From Acetobacteraceae bacterium (GTDB lineage Bacteria; Pseudomonadota; Alphaproteobacteria; Acetobacterales; Acetobacteraceae), in NCBI GenBank assembly GCA_039613835.1, contig CP154827.1:186001-250000 (forward strand): 64,000 nucleotides of DNA. Reading direction: 5' to 3'. The translations under genes were made by a program, and so were the position numbers. The notes below the pieces were generated by a model, which was not told the origin of the DNA, searched no databases, and saw only the letters and a program-made list of their open reading frames with translations. Below, one piece after another: positions 1 through 11,577 of this stretch (positions are counted from its first letter, which is position 1; every line of letters starts with the position of its first letter).

Positions 1-624
1 CGGCGGAGACTGTCCTGATAGCGCATATTGAAATAATTCGTCGCGAGTTGCGCCTGGTAAGAAAGCTGCGCATTGGCGAGATCAGCGGCGCTGGCCTGGG
101 TCACATCAACCTGCTGCTCCACCTGGCGGCGAATTTTACCCCAGATATCGATCGTCCAACTGGCGCTGGGACTGGTGGACCATGTATTGACCGTGGTCGT
201 GTGGCTATAATTAACGAAGGACCTCGCAGAGGCACTTCGCGACTGCCACCCTGCGCATTGCGGCTGAAGGAGAAATTGCCGTTAAGCGTCGGGAATAATT
301 GCGCGCGCACGCTGTCAATCATGGCCCTGGCCTTACGATACTGCGCCTCATATTGCTTGACGTTCTGGTTGGTGATGTTGACCTGATCTTCCAGTCCGTC
401 AAGCGTGGGGTCACCGTAAATGCGCCACCATGGGCCCTTATTTGCTTCCGCCATCTCTGGCTGTGCGACGGTCCAGCCCGGCGGTGACTTGGGGGCTCTT
501 TGAAAACGGGTGAGATAATGGCTTGCGGACGCTTGTAATTCGGTCCCACCATCCAGCATCCTGACAGGAAAGGCGTCAGCACAAGGGCTGATAGCAAAGG
601 GGAAGGGGGCAGGACAGGGCGCAT
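1..624 (-). pseudogene. RND efflux outer-membrane lipoprotein, frameshifted and cut by window edge
   Basis: Remnant of a NodT/OprM-family outer-membrane duct, the exit channel of a tripartite RND pump. The ATG at 624 opens a lipoprotein signal peptide with lipobox LSGC, followed by WMVGPNYKRP, a family hallmark. The frame changes near 490 (FKEPPS continues as PPGWTVAQPE in another frame) and again near 230, where NYSHTTTVNTWS and then SWTIDIWGKIRRQ run to the window edge. At least two frameshifts therefore fall within the first 200 codons. The rest of the gene lies outside the window. It is the last gene of the minus-strand efflux operon, in the same position as opmB after muxABC. The family call is firm; the exact symbol is inferred from gene order. 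Confidence 0.82.
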
Positions 625-3600
625 CAGGTTTCTGGTCCGTGGATAAGGCGTTGAAGTGACAGGCAGGTGGCGCGCACAAAGCGTCCGGATGCGCGCCGAG
701 GCGATCAAGGATGAGGAAAACGGCAGGCACGGTGAAGAGAGTCAGGGCCTGACTGAAAATCAGCCCGCTCAGAATGGAAATGCCGAGCGGGCGGCGGAGT
801 TCTTCCCCGTAACCGCCCGTGATGATCAGCGGGATGGCGTCGAAAGCTGCGGCCAGGGAGGTCATGATGATCGGGCGGAACCGTGCCAGGCTTGCACGTC
901 GGATGGAGGCAACGGGCGATAGTCCGGCGCGGTCCTCCCTGATAGCAAAATCGATCAGGATGATGGCGTTTTTCTTGACGATGCCGATGAGGAGGATCAC
1001 CCCGATCATCGCCATGAGAGAAAATTCCTCCCCGGCAAGTCACAAAGCGATAATTGCGTCGGCCCCTGCTGAAGGAAGCGTGGAGAGGATGGTGATGGGG
1101 TGGACAAGGCTTTCATAAAGAATGCCCAGAACAACATAGACAGCGACCAGCGCGGCGAGGATCAGATAAGGTTCTTTTTGGATGGTCTTCTGGAATAATG
1201 CCGCATTCCCGGCGAAATCAACGCGAATTTCCGGCGGAAGGTGGATCTTGACGGTCGCCGCCTTGATCGCGGCAATCGCCTGCCCCAGGGAGTCTCCCGG
1301 GCGTAAGTTAAATGAGATGGTGGAGGAAACAGCCTGAGCCTCGTGATTAACCGCCAGGGGATTGGTGGTGGGGACGATGTCCGATGTCATGGTCAGGGGG
1401 ACCATCGTCGCGACTTCTGTCGTGACAGCGGCGCCGCTTGACGTATTCGCCCCACCCGCAAGGCTGTTTGCCATTTTGGTTTTGATAGGCGGCCTCAGCC
1501 GGGTTGAGCGGGACTGACGACGCGTCTGCTGACCTCACACGGATATTGTTGGAGGCGACGCTCCCACTGGGGTGCCGCCTGTCGTGCTGACCCAGCTTTG
1601 CAAGAGGCTTCCGGGGCTTCTGGAAAATCGCGGATCCGCTTCCATAATCACGCGATACTGGTTGGACGATGTGTAGATGACAGATGCTGCGCGCTGGCCG
1701 TAGGCATCGAATAATGTGTTGCTGATGAGTTGCGCCGTCAGCCCATAACGCGCAGCGAGGTCGCGCTTGATGGCGATATCAGCCGAAGCCCCGCCTTGCT
1801 GGAGATCAGAATTCGGGTCGGAAATTTCCGGCAGGGTTGAGGGTGCCTTGACGAGACGTGGTGTCCAGGCTGCCAAAGCCTCGGCATCGGGGCTGAGAAG
1901 CGAATATTGATAAGCGCCGTTCCCCCCGGCGTGCGCCCGTTCGCACGCCGCCCATCGATAGGAAATAAACTTCAGCGCCCGGCAAATCTGCGAAGGAACG
2001 GTCAAGCGTGGCGACAAGCTGGCCCGCTGAACGCTTGCGTTTCAATTTCTCATTGAGGGAGACAAAGCTTGTCTGATTGGCCTGCCTCCCGCCAAAAAAA
2101 AGCGATGTAATGATCGATCTCAGGAAATTTTTTCAGCCCTTCCTCGACGCGCATGGTCTTCTCATGCATGTAATCGAAGGACGCGGATTCATCGCCCATC
2201 ACACGCCCCAAAATCATACCGACACCCTGATCGGGAAAAAATCCCTTCGGCATGTTGATTAAAAGCACACCGGCAAGAATCAGCGTCCCCGGTAAGGTCA
2301 AAATCATCCACCATTCATTAATGGCGAAGCGAGAAATCGAGCATGCGCGCATAAACCCGCTCTATCCGCGCAAAGCCATTTTGAAGTTTGAGCGCGACGG
2401 AACGGGGGCTCTCCCGACCATTGGAGGGGCGCAGAAGAAGCGCGCAGATCATCGTGTCAATGTCAGAGAAAGGACCATGGAGATGACGAGGGAAATGGAA
2501 ATCGTCATCGCAAATTCGCGGAAGAAGCGGCCGACAAGGTCATCAAGAAGAATGATCGGGATGAAAACGGCAATCAGGGAGGACGTCATTGAAACGACCG
2601 TGAAAACAACTTCCCTGGCGCTAACCAGCGCTGCGCGCATGGGCGTCAGGCTGCGCTCAAGGTGGCGGGTAATGTTTTCCAGCACAACGATAGCGTCATC
2701 GACGATGAAACCGGTGGAGATGGTCAGGGCCATCAGGGAGAGATTATCGAGCTGATAGTCGAAGAGATATAAAGCAGCAAAACTGCCGATGATGGAGACC
2801 GGCACCACAATGGCCGGGATCATGACCGCCGCGACACTGTGCAAAAAGACGAGCACAATTCCGATGACCAGGATAACGGCGATAAAAAGTGTCAGACGCG
2901 TATCTGCGAGAGATGACCGAATGGTTCGGGAGCTGTCCGCCATCGTATGAACATCGACATCAGCGGGCAGAGCGGATTTTATGAAAGGCAGGCGCGCTTT
3001 CAGCCCGTCAACCATCTTGACGATGTTTGCCCCGGCCTGAGCATAGACGATCCCCACGGCCGCACGCTTCCTGTCGAAACTGCCGTAAGTATAGAGATTC
3101 TCTTTGTCATCTTTGATCGACGTGACGCTATTCAGCCGGAGCGGGCGATTATTCCGGTAGGCAATGACGAGATCGTCGTAATCGGCGGCTTTGCGCGCCT
3201 GATCGTTCGTGTTAAGCATGTAGCGCCTGTCACCAACATCGAGGAAGCCTTTAGGTGTATGCGCATTTGCCGAGGCAAGGGCGGCCGCACATCTTCAAAA
3301 CCAATGCCATATTTATAAAGTGAGAGGGGGTTGATCTCGACCCGCACGGCAGGCATGGCACTTCCGCCGATCTCAACCTCACCCACGCCTTCAACCTGGC
3401 TGAGCTGCTGCTGGAGTGTTTTTGTCGCGGTGTCGAAGAGCTGCGCGGGTGCCCGGCTGTCCGACGTCAGCGCGAGGATCAGGGCCGGAGACCCGTTGGA
3501 TTGGATTTAAAGTAGGTCGGATTGTCGCGCATTGTCGTCGGCAGATCACGCCGCGCTGCCTGAATCGCCGCTGAGACATCACGTGCTGCACCGTCAATGT

Positions 3601-3898
3601 CACGTGATAGGTCGAATTGCAGGATAATCCGCGTCTGGCCACTGGTGGACGTGGATGTCATTTCCGTCACGCCGGAAATCGCCCCTAAATGACGCTCAAG
3701 CGGTGTCGCGACGGTGGCGGCGACCTCCGACGGGGAGCCGCCGGGTTGCTGCGCCATGACGAGGATGACCGGCAGGTCGATATTCGGGGAATCCGCAACC
3801 GGTAAAAGCCGGTAAGCGATGGTCCCGGCAACCAAAAGGGCCAGAGACATTAATATCGTCGCGACCGGCCGCAGGATGAAGGGGCGGCTGATATTCAC
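625..3898 (-). pseudogene. muxC: RND inner-membrane pump, second copy (MuxC/MdtC-like), heavily disrupted
   Basis: Proton-driven drug exporter of the AcrB/MdtC family, expected to be about 1,030 residues. The GTG start at 3898 overlaps the stop of the pump before it (GTGA). The protein is recognisable only across many frames: [20 protein letters not shown] at the start, the transmembrane block VILVIGIVLVFLHSVAAVM with GFIVDDAIVVLENI, then GFFPDQGVGMILGRV, and at the C-terminus [20 protein letters not shown]. Frame changes fall near 3490, 3280, 2450, 2350, 2090, 1940, 1590 and 1500. An in-frame TGA at 1042-1040 lies between IIAL and LAGEEFS. The change near 2090 is one extra base in a run of eight A (T on the coding strand). 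The original stop cannot be placed, so the left limit is set at the start of the next gene. It cannot make a functional pump. Confidence 0.88.
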
Positions 3899-6800
3899 GC
3901 GTCACCATGCTCCGCGATGCGTTCAGCATAGGTCTTCATGCCGAAACGCCGACGTATCGTGGCGGCGACGTGGTCGAGATACAGATAAATGACAGGTGTC
4001 GTGAAAAGCGTCAGTAATTGTGAGATAACCAGCCCGCCAATAATCGCAATGCCGAGGGGACGCCGGAGTTCGGCGCCGACGCCCGTATTGATCGCGAGCG
4101 GCAGCGCGCCGAAAAAAGCCGTCAGAGTTGTCATCAGAATAGGCCGGAACCGCATGATGGCGCCATTTTTGATGGCCTCAAGGGGTTTCTGCCCGCCGCG
4201 TCGCTCCGCCTCAAGGGCGAAATCGATCATCACGATCGCATTTTTCTTGACGATCCCGATTAGCAGGACGATGCCGATGATCCCCATCACATCAAGATCT
4301 TTCCCGCAAATGATCAGCGTGATCAACGCGCCCACCCCGGCTGAGGGCAGCGTGGAGAGAATGGCGAGGGGATGGATGAAGCTTTCATATAAGATGCCGA
4401 GAACGATGTAGACAGCCGCCAAGGCCGCGATAATGAGGAAAAACTCATGGCCGAGCGAAGCCTGGAACGCCGCCGCCGTGCCCTGAAAGCGGGTCTCAAA
4501 ATTCGGAGGAAGATGAACTTCCTCCTGAGCCCGGGAGATCGCGGACGTCGCATCGCTAAGGGAATAACCGTCAGCGATATTAAATGAGATGGTCGTGGCG
4601 GGGAAATGGCCGTAATGCGTGATGAGAAGAGGCGCTAGGCGCACTTCCTGCGTCGTGACCTGGCTGAGCGGCACAAGGCCGGAACTGGGCCGCCTCTGCG
4701 GGCCTGACGCACTTTCCCCCATTTTATCAGGTGCGCCGGGAAGGTAGAGTTGCCTGAGCTGTTCGAGAGAGTCCTGAAACCGGGGTTCCGCCTCCAAAAT
4801 CAGGCGATATTGATTGGATTGGGTGTAAACTGTGGACACCTGACGCTGCCCGAAACTGTCATAAAGCAGGTTATCAACCGTCTGGGGGGGTGATAGCGTA
4901 GCGCGCCGCCGTCGCGCGATCCAGCGTCAGATAGGCCATCAGGCCGTTAGATTACAGATCAGATGTCACGCCTTTAAGGGCGGGCTGCTGCTGAAGCGCC
5001 TTGATAAGACGCGGCACCCAGAGTTTGAACGCGTCACGATTCGCATTTTCAAGCACGAATTTATATTGCGACGCCGTGCGGGCTTTCCGCGGTTTCAGGC
5101 TGATCATCAGGCGACCCGTATTCAGCGTCATATTTTCACCATCGACGCCGATAAAGCCGGAAATATTCTCGACTCCGGCACGTTCATAAGCGCTGCGATC
5201 ACCTGGCTCTGCCGGTCCTTCATCCCTTCGAAGGAGATTGTATCCGGCATTTGCGTGATGCCCTGTATCAGCCCCGTATCCTGCATGGGGAAGAAACCTT
5301 TAAGGATGATCACCGCCAACCATAAGGTCAAGACAAGGGTGAGGAGAGCCGTCAGGGCGGTGAGGCGCCGATGCGCCAGCACGATGTCCAGAAGCCACGC
5401 ATAGAAAGCGATAAGGCGATTGATCCCGCTTTCAATCCCGCGTGCAATCTGCCCCCACCGTCCGGGACTTCGGGAGCTGTGGGGCCTTTCCGTGAGGAGG
5501 CGGGCGCACATTGACGGTATGAGCGTCACCGCGACCACGGCGGAGAGGGCGATTGTCACCGCCAGCGTTACCGCGAATTCATGGAAAAGCCGTCCGACCA
5601 GATCCCCCATGAAAAGAAGCGGAATAAGGACAGCGATGAGGGACACGGTGAGGAAGATGATCGTAAACCCGATCTCCTGCGAGCCTTTAATGGCGGCTGC
5701 GTAACGGCCCTCGCCCTTTTCAATATAGCGGGAAATATTTTCGATGACGACGATGGCATCATCCACGACGAAGCCGGTTGCGATCGTCATCGCCATCAGG
5801 GAGAGAGTATCGAGCGAATAACCCAGCAAATACACCACGCCGAGACTGCCAACGATCGAAATCGGCACGCTCAGGCTGGGGATTAGTGTCGCGGGGACAT
5901 TGCTCAGGAACACGAAGATGACGCCGACCACCAGCAAGATGGCGAGGGCCAGCTCAAACTCCACATCAGCGACGAAGCCCGAATGGTGGTTGTGCAATCC
6001 GTCAGTTCCGTGATGGTGATGCCGGGTGGCATGGTTGATTGCAGGCGCGGCAGGAGGGATTTGATCTTATCAACGACAGCAACAACATTGGCCCCCGGTT
6101 GACGCTGCACACTCAGAATCAGCGCCGGGACCTTGCCGGACCATGCGGCGAGTTGCGTGTTTCAGGGCCTTCAATGACCTGCCCCACGTCGCGCAGGCGT
6201 ATGGCGCCATTATTCTGGTAGCCGATAATTTGATTCATCAGCTCTTCAAGCGATTTAATCTGCCCGTCAATATGCAATGTCGTGGCACGGAGCGGCCCTT
6301 CAAACGCGCCGGAGGGGGCATTCACATTGACTGTGCCGAGGATCGTCCGCACCGTGTCCAGGGCGATACCGTAAGACGTTAATTTCGGGATGTTGATCTG
6401 GATGCGATAGGCTTTGCGCTGGCCGCCCGCGAGTGAGACCAGCCCCAACCCCCCGACACCTAGCTGATATGCTGCAACAAACGTGTCGTCACATAATCCT
6501 GCACGCTGGTCAGTTTGAGCGTGTCGGAGGTGACGGCCAACAATAATATCGGTGTGTTGGCCGGATTGACATTGGCATAAATGGGCGGCGCGGGTAGGTC
6601 GGAGGGCAGGAGGGTCCCGGCTTCATTAATCGCGGCCTGTACCTGCTGCTCGGCAACATCCATCGACATATTGAGGCCGAAGCGCAACGTGATGAGGGAC
6701 GCGCCGCCGGATGATTGGGAAATCATCTGATCAAGGCCCGGCATCTCGCCCAATTGCATCTCAAGCGGCTCACTAATGCTGCTCTCGACCACGTCCGGAT

Positions 6801-6966
6801 TGGCACCGGGATAGATCGTTGTGACGGTGATCGTCGGATATTCCACATCCGGCAGGGCGGCCACCGGCAGAAAACGGTAGCTGAGCAGCCCTGTCAGGAA
6901 GATCGCGATCATCAGCAGGCTGGTCGCGACCAGCCTCTCAATAAAAATCCGAGACGGATTCATCAT
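3895..6966 (-). pseudogene. muxB: RND inner-membrane pump, first copy (MuxB/MdtB-like), disrupted
   Basis: First of the two AcrB-type pumps of the operon. It starts at the tandem ATGs at 6966/6963, which overlap the adaptor's presumed original stop. The N-terminus reads [20 protein letters not shown] and continues cleanly for about 165 codons. Frame changes follow near 6455, 6115 and 5990-5900. A stop at about 5128 ends the long central block, which holds [19 protein letters not shown] and the transmembrane helices, and a run of further lesions fills 5128-4840. The last 314 codons, including [20 protein letters not shown], are open down to the stop at 3895. MdtB/MuxB proteins are about 1,040 residues, so all regions are still present but unlinked. 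Two pumps fed by one adaptor is the known MdtABC/MuxABC arrangement, in which the pumps form a mixed trimer. Confidence 0.88.
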
Positions 6967-8154
6967 TTTTTCGGCGCCGCCATATCTGGTTGCGTGGCCT
7001 GACTCTTGCCTGAATTTCAACGCGAATTTTTGACCATTCTCTCAGGTGATTTGTGCCTTGAAGCACAACCCTGTCGCCCACCGCGATACCTTGAAGAATT
7101 TCAGTGCGGACGGAATCGCTGTGCCCCGTCGAGACGGCCCGAAGGGTCACGGTATCATCCCTTTATACAAGATAGACGAAAGCGCCGTCCGGCCCGGTTT
7201 GGACGGCATCGGCGGGGAGGAGGATAGCATCATGCAACGTCCTGATATTGAGCCGCGCATTGACGAATTCATTGGGGAAGAGGCGCTCATCAAGATTGGG
7301 GAAAATAGCGCGCATTCTGACGGTGCCTGTGGCCGTGTCGATCTGGCTATCCACGGCCTGAACAGACCCTTCCGCGATCTTCACCATGTTGTTGCTGTCC
7401 CACGCCTCCACCGTCAGCGCGCCGCTCGCATTCATGGCGGTCAGTTAATTTTGCGGGACCGTCATGATGACGGAAATCGGCTGCATCTGCGTCAGCACCG
7501 CCAGGCCACTCGATTGCCCGGCGGTGAAATAATTGCCGCGATCAACGGCGCGTATGCCGATGCGTCCATCGACAGGGGCGCGGATGTGGCAATATTTAAG
7601 GTTGAGGCGCGCATTATCGACATTGGCACGGTCAAGCTTAACCGCCCCCTCTAATTGCTGAACCTTATATTGCGCGTCTTTCGCGGTCATGGCGGCAATG
7701 GATTTCTGGCGGATGAGCTTCTCATACCGGCCGGAATTAATGCGCGCATCCGCAAGCTGGGCCTCGTCCTGCTGCAATGTGCCCAGCGCCTGTTGCAGCG
7801 CGATTTCATAGGGGCGAGGGTCGATCAGAACCAGTTCATCACCTAATTTGACGTGCTGTCCTTCTGAGAAATCGACCTCCATAATGTAGCCGCTGACACG
7901 CGACTGCACCGTGACGTTGGTCACGGGCACGACCGTTCCCAACTCCGTCATGATGATGGGCAGATCCGTCTTCAGGGCCGTCGCAACGGTCACGGGTTGG
8001 GCAAAAGCGCCCTCCGCCGTATAATCAAGTTTTTTGCCCCATGCAGGCACATGCGGAGGAAAAAGAGGCAGATCACGGCGGCGATGGCGGTCACGATGAT
8101 TTGACGGCGTCGGCGCGGATTTTTCATCCATTTCTGGGCGGAGGTGGCGTCCAT
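6963..8154 (-). pseudogene. muxA: RND periplasmic adaptor (MuxA/MdtA-like), disrupted
   Basis: Membrane-fusion adaptor that links an RND pump to its outer-membrane duct. The ATG at 8154 gives a cytoplasmic KNPRRRRQ stretch and one transmembrane anchor (IIVTAIAAVICLFFL). The frame shifts near 8040 into the hairpin and lipoyl domains (TELGTVVPVTNVTVQSRVSG, LVLIDPRPYEIALQQA). Two in-frame stops follow without a frame change. One TAA at 7447-7445 sits after VPQN, where the family usually has glutamine (VPQ-x-QL), consistent with CAA to TAA. A second TAA at 7165-7163 follows GAFVYLV. Another frameshift near 7005 is needed to reach the natural ending MAAPKK-stop, which overlaps the next gene's ATG. 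This is the promoter-proximal gene of the efflux operon. Confidence 0.87.
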
Positions 8155-8496
8155 GCTAGTCACGCGGTTTTCCTGGTCATGAATGCGTTGATCCTGGCGC
8201 GTGTGCGGGTGAGACGCGTTGCGCGATGCAGCGATTTTCCCTATTAATCGCTTGTGACGAAATTGGTAACACAAGCCCTTAAAATTTATCACCGTTGCTT
8301 TTATTGCCATGCCGTTAAAACGGCCCCATAAGCCAGGAAAGGAAAGCAACAATATGTAACGCTTCCGCGTTAAACTTGTCCCGCAGGCAACAGTTTGGCG
8401 CCGGCATTTCGTTAATGGATGACAATTGTTCCCGCGATGGCTCTGTTCGCTGCAGGAATTGTCGCTTATGCTGGTCCATCCTTAAAGGAGACTTTT

Positions 8497-8790
8497 ATGA
8501 CAAAGAATATCGAAGACAAGGCAGAAGGTATGATGAATGAGGCGAAGGGCCGCGTGAAGGACGCCGTTGGCGGCCTGACGGGCGATGCCAAGACGCAGGC
8601 CAGTGGCAAAATTGACCAGATGTCCGGCATGGCGCAGCAGGAATTCGCTGATCTTTACGATGAGGCGGAAACAATGCTCGAGCGCGCGACAGTATTTGTG
8701 CAGGACCGTCCGGTTGTCTCCGTCATTGGGGCCATGCTCATCGGGTTATTCGTCGGCATGTTGATGAAAAGTTGCTGCAAGGCGAAATGA
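8497..8790 (+). CDS. CsbD-like stress protein with C-terminal membrane helix
   Basis: A 97-residue protein. Residues 1-45 match the CsbD family (NIEDKAEGMMNEAKGRVKDA, then GLTGDAKTQASGKIDQMSG), small hydrophilic proteins induced by general stress. The second half resembles the ElaB/YqjD type: a charged helix (YDEAETMLERATVFVQDRP), then a hydrophobic segment VISVIGAML-like (SVIGAMLIGLFVGMLM) ending in a Cys- and Lys-containing tail. The ATG at 8497 is chosen because AAGGAG lies 7 bases upstream; an earlier in-frame start at 8419 has no such site. It is monocistronic and transcribed away from the efflux operon. The fusion of a CsbD part with a membrane tail suggests an inner-membrane stress protein. 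That role is inferred from the families. Confidence 0.8.
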   Translation: MTKNIEDKAEGMMNEAKGRVKDAVGGLTGDAKTQASGKIDQMSGMAQQEFADLYDEAETMLERATVFVQDRPVVSVIGAMLIGLFVGMLMKSCCKAK

Positions 8791-9053
8791 GCTTTTCCGA
8801 CACGGCACTTTCGCAAATGTGAAGCCCTGATGACGCCCCCACCTCACCCGGTCACCCGCCGCACACTTTGAGGGCGGGCACCGAGAAGGGGTGGGGTGTC
8901 TCATATTCCTGTCGGGTGTCGTGCCGCATGGATCTCATGGTGATCGGCGGTGCCGATAGGTGCGGGACAAAACGGCGCTTTACTTTTTGTGTGCCATCTG
9001 ATTCAAACCCGATTCGAAGTGGGTGTGGAAGGGGAGAGGTCAGCGACCGTGTA

Positions 9054-9686
9054 ATGCCGGATTTCAGATATGAATATGAAAACGGTGCCCCTGAACGCTT
9101 CGTTGCGGGGCTGGATGAGGTCGGGCGCGGCCCGATCGCGGGACCTGTCGTTGCAGCATGCGTCGTCTTTCCCCATGACTTGCCCTTATCTCTGCAATCC
9201 ATGATCGATGATTCCAAAAAATTATCGCCGATGCGTCGCCTCAGCGCCTTTCAGGCCCTTACGGGGGGCGTGTGTCATTTCGGGGTCGGTGCTGCGTCCG
9301 TCAATGAGATTGAAACCCTCAATGTTGGCAAGGCCAGTCACCTCGCCATGCGCCGCGCCCTGAAACGCCTCCCCTTTTTACCGCATGTCGCATTGGTGGA
9401 TGGTAAAGCACGGGTCGATCTGCCTTGTGAGGTCAGGATGATCATAAAAGGTGACCAATTAAGTCTGTCCATCGCTACGGCGTCCATCATTGCCAAAGTG
9501 ACGCGTGACCAGCTGATGGAGAAGCTCGCCCGCCGGTATGACGCTTACGGTTGGGAAAGAAATGCCGGTTACGGTACGGCAACCCATTTACAGGCTTTAA
9601 AATCTGTCGGCGTGTGTCGCCATCATCGGCGTGACTTTGCGCCGGTAAGCGCCATGCTGGCGCAAGCTGAACGTCTCGGCGCGTGA
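9054..9686 (+). CDS. rnhB: ribonuclease HII
   Basis: Endonuclease that removes ribonucleotides from RNA-DNA hybrids and misincorporated ribonucleotides from DNA. It is 210 residues, normal for the family. The conserved blocks are in order: GLDEVGRGPIAGPVVAA (catalytic Asp-Glu), DDSKKLS, VALVDGKA (third acidic residue) and SIIAKVTRDQLM (fourth). The start at 9054 gives MPDFRYEYE directly before the first block; the frame is open further upstream but that extension has no conservation to the family. GGGGAGAGG lies about 14 bases upstream. It is followed 70 bases later by ccrM, a pairing that looks like a small DNA-maintenance operon. Confidence 0.95.
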   Translation: MPDFRYEYENGAPERFVAGLDEVGRGPIAGPVVAACVVFPHDLPLSLQSMIDDSKKLSPMRRLSAFQALTGGVCHFGVGAASVNEIETLNVGKASHLAMRRALKRLPFLPHVALVDGKARVDLPCEVRMIIKGDQLSLSIATASIIAKVTRDQLMEKLARRYDAYGWERNAGYGTATHLQALKSVGVCRHHRRDFAPVSAMLAQAERLGA

Positions 9687-9756
9687 CATATCCGACTGCA
9701 ATACGTCGCCTTCATCCCATTAATGCTCCACGCTCTGATTTAGGGGGATATTACGT

Positions 9757-10851
9757 ATGACTCATCAGGACCTTCCGATCGACCAGATTCTTTGTGGTGA
9801 ATGCGTGTCGACGATGCGGAGCCTGCCTTCTTCCAGCATCGACTGTATCTTCGCGGACCCGCCTTACAACCTACAGTTACGTGGGGAACTGCGTCGACCG
9901 GATGAAACCATTGTCGATGGCGTGGATGATGATTGGGACAAATTTACGGATTACAGCGCCTATGACCGCTTCACGCGGGATTGGCTTGCGGAAGTCCGGC
10001 GTCTCTTGACGCATGATGGCACGATCTGGGCCATCGGGTCCTATCATAACGTCTTTCGTCTCGGTGCAATCATGCAGGAGCTCGGCTTCTGGATCCTCAA
10101 TGACATTGTGTGGCGTAAAGCCAACCCGATGCCGAATTTCCGTGGCAGGCGGTTCACCAATGCGCATGAAACCATGATCTGGGCTGCGCGCGGGCCGGAC
10201 AGCAAATATTGTTTCAATTATCAGGCCATGAAGACCCTGAATGACGATGTGCAGATGCGCAGTGACTGGTATCTGCCGCTCTGCACGGGTAATGAACGCG
10301 TCAAAAACGTGCATGGCCTGAAGCTCCATCCCACCCAAAAGCCGGAGAGCCTCCTGCATCGCGTCCTGATTGCCTCAACGCGCTCCGGTGATGTGGTGCT
10401 CGACCCATTTTCCGGGACGGGTACGACCGCCGCTGTCGCCAAACGTTTGGGGCGGCATTTTGTCGGGATTGAGCGTCACCCCGATTATGTTGAGGCTTCC
10501 CGCCTTCGCGTCGAAGCTGAGCAACCTCTCTCGGAGGAACATGCTGCCGTGACGCCTGCGAAGCGGGAAATGCCACGTATTCCGTTCGGAACTTTCGTTG
10601 AACAGGGAATGCTGCCCGCCGGGACCGAATTATTCGACCGACAGCGGCGTCTGCGTGCGGTCGTCAGTCCTGACGGCAGTCTTGTCAGTGACGGCCAGCG
10701 CGGCTCCATCCATAAAATGGGGGCGCAATTGACGGGCGCGCCTTCCTGTAATGGCTGGACGTTCTGGTATTTTGAGCGCAATGGCGAATTGCTTCCGCTG
10801 GATATCCTGCGCACCGAATCATCGCTGACCAAATTACGGAATGCTGGCTGA
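9757..10851 (+). CDS. ccrM: CcrM-type adenine-N6 DNA methyltransferase (GANTC)
   Basis: Cell-cycle DNA methyltransferase that methylates adenine in GANTC and acts as a replication-state signal in alphaproteobacteria. It has 364 residues, typical of CcrM. The catalytic motif DPPYNLQL is at residues 34-41 and the S-adenosylmethionine motif DPFSGTGTT is near residue 215. This IV-then-I order defines the beta class. The C-terminal 85 residues form the CcrM-specific extra domain (PRIPFGTFVEQGML, GSIHKMGAQLTGAPSCNGW, FWYFER), which separates it from ordinary restriction-associated enzymes. GGGGG lies upstream of the ATG. There is no restriction partner nearby, so it is an orphan regulatory methyltransferase. 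The GANTC specificity is inferred from the family. Confidence 0.94.
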   Translation: MTHQDLPIDQILCGECVSTMRSLPSSSIDCIFADPPYNLQLRGELRRPDETIVDGVDDDWDKFTDYSAYDRFTRDWLAEVRRLLTHDGTIWAIGSYHNVFRLGAIMQELGFWILNDIVWRKANPMPNFRGRRFTNAHETMIWAARGPDSKYCFNYQAMKTLNDDVQMRSDWYLPLCTGNERVKNVHGLKLHPTQKPESLLHRVLIASTRSGDVVLDPFSGTGTTAAVAKRLGRHFVGIERHPDYVEASRLRVEAEQPLSEEHAAVTPAKREMPRIPFGTFVEQGMLPAGTELFDRQRRLRAVVSPDGSLVSDGQRGSIHKMGAQLTGAPSCNGWTFWYFERNGELLPLDILRTESSLTKLRNAG

Positions 10852-10888
10852 CGGCAAAATCAAGCGGCCTCATCAAGGGGCTGCCCTA

Positions 10889-11494
10889 CTATTTTGACCC
10901 AAAACCCAGGAAGCCGACTTCCGGCGCTGCCTGACCGCCCGAAATGTCATATTGATGCACCGGCTTGGCCTTCTGCCGCATCTCAGCCTTGACGGAAAGG
11001 CGATGGCCTTTGGCGGTATTTGCGTCGGAAACATCATTATCGAAATTGGCGAGCCGACCCGTTGAATCGGAGCCGCGCATCGACAGAAGCAGGAAGATAA
11101 TATCTCTACGATTAAGGTCGATTGCCAGGTCAAGCGGTGTCTGATCGAGGATATTGCGCGCGTAAATATTGGCCCCGCGTCCCAACGCTTCTTTTGCGGC
11201 GTTGAGGCTGCCACGATTGACCGCATCATATAAAGCGTCGGTCGGATTAAGGTCGCGATTCGCGTGACCGGCATCCTGCTCTTGCGTGTCCGCGCCGGGG
11301 AGGGCGGAGGGCGGGGCCGCCGCTTTGGCGGCGCGACGGGCTTCTGCCGCTTCCTGCTCCGCCTCCGCCTCATCCGCCGTCTGCCCGAAGACAGAGGTGG
11401 CGGGCAGTGTTACCCAGGCGCTAAGTCCCAATATGGCGATGAGCAACAAGCGCGGCAGGGGGCTCAACGGAAATGCAGGTGGATTGGCAGACAT
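10889..11494 (-). CDS. secreted ankyrin-repeat protein
   Basis: A 201-residue protein with a signal peptide (hydrophobic LLLIAILGLSAWVTLPATSV after a short N-region). A low-complexity Ala/Glu stretch follows (EAEAEQEAAEARRAAKAAA). About two ankyrin repeats lie near residues 85-140 (DALYDAVNRGSLNAAKEALG, DQTPLDLAIDLNRRDIIFLL). It is predicted to act in the periplasm in protein-protein contacts; the partner is unknown. It is convergent with ccrM, 37 bases away. The C-terminal 60 residues (KAEMRQKAKPVHQYDISGG) match nothing I recognise. The gene appears intact. Confidence 0.75.
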   Translation of the reverse strand: MSANPPAFPLSPLPRLLLIAILGLSAWVTLPATSVFGQTADEAEAEQEAAEARRAAKAAAPPSALPGADTQEQDAGHANRDLNPTDALYDAVNRGSLNAAKEALGRGANIYARNILDQTPLDLAIDLNRRDIIFLLLSMRGSDSTGRLANFDNDVSDANTAKGHRLSVKAEMRQKAKPVHQYDISGGQAAPEVGFLGFGSK

Positions 11495-11577
11495 TCTACT
11501 CTCTTAGCCTTGAAGCGGATATAAATCGATACCCATCACCAACTTAATGCGTGACGCACAGCCTATAAACATGCCGT

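Noticed and set aside
9757-10851. Restriction-modification system
   Set aside because: The methyltransferase has the CcrM C-terminal domain and no restriction enzyme gene is near.
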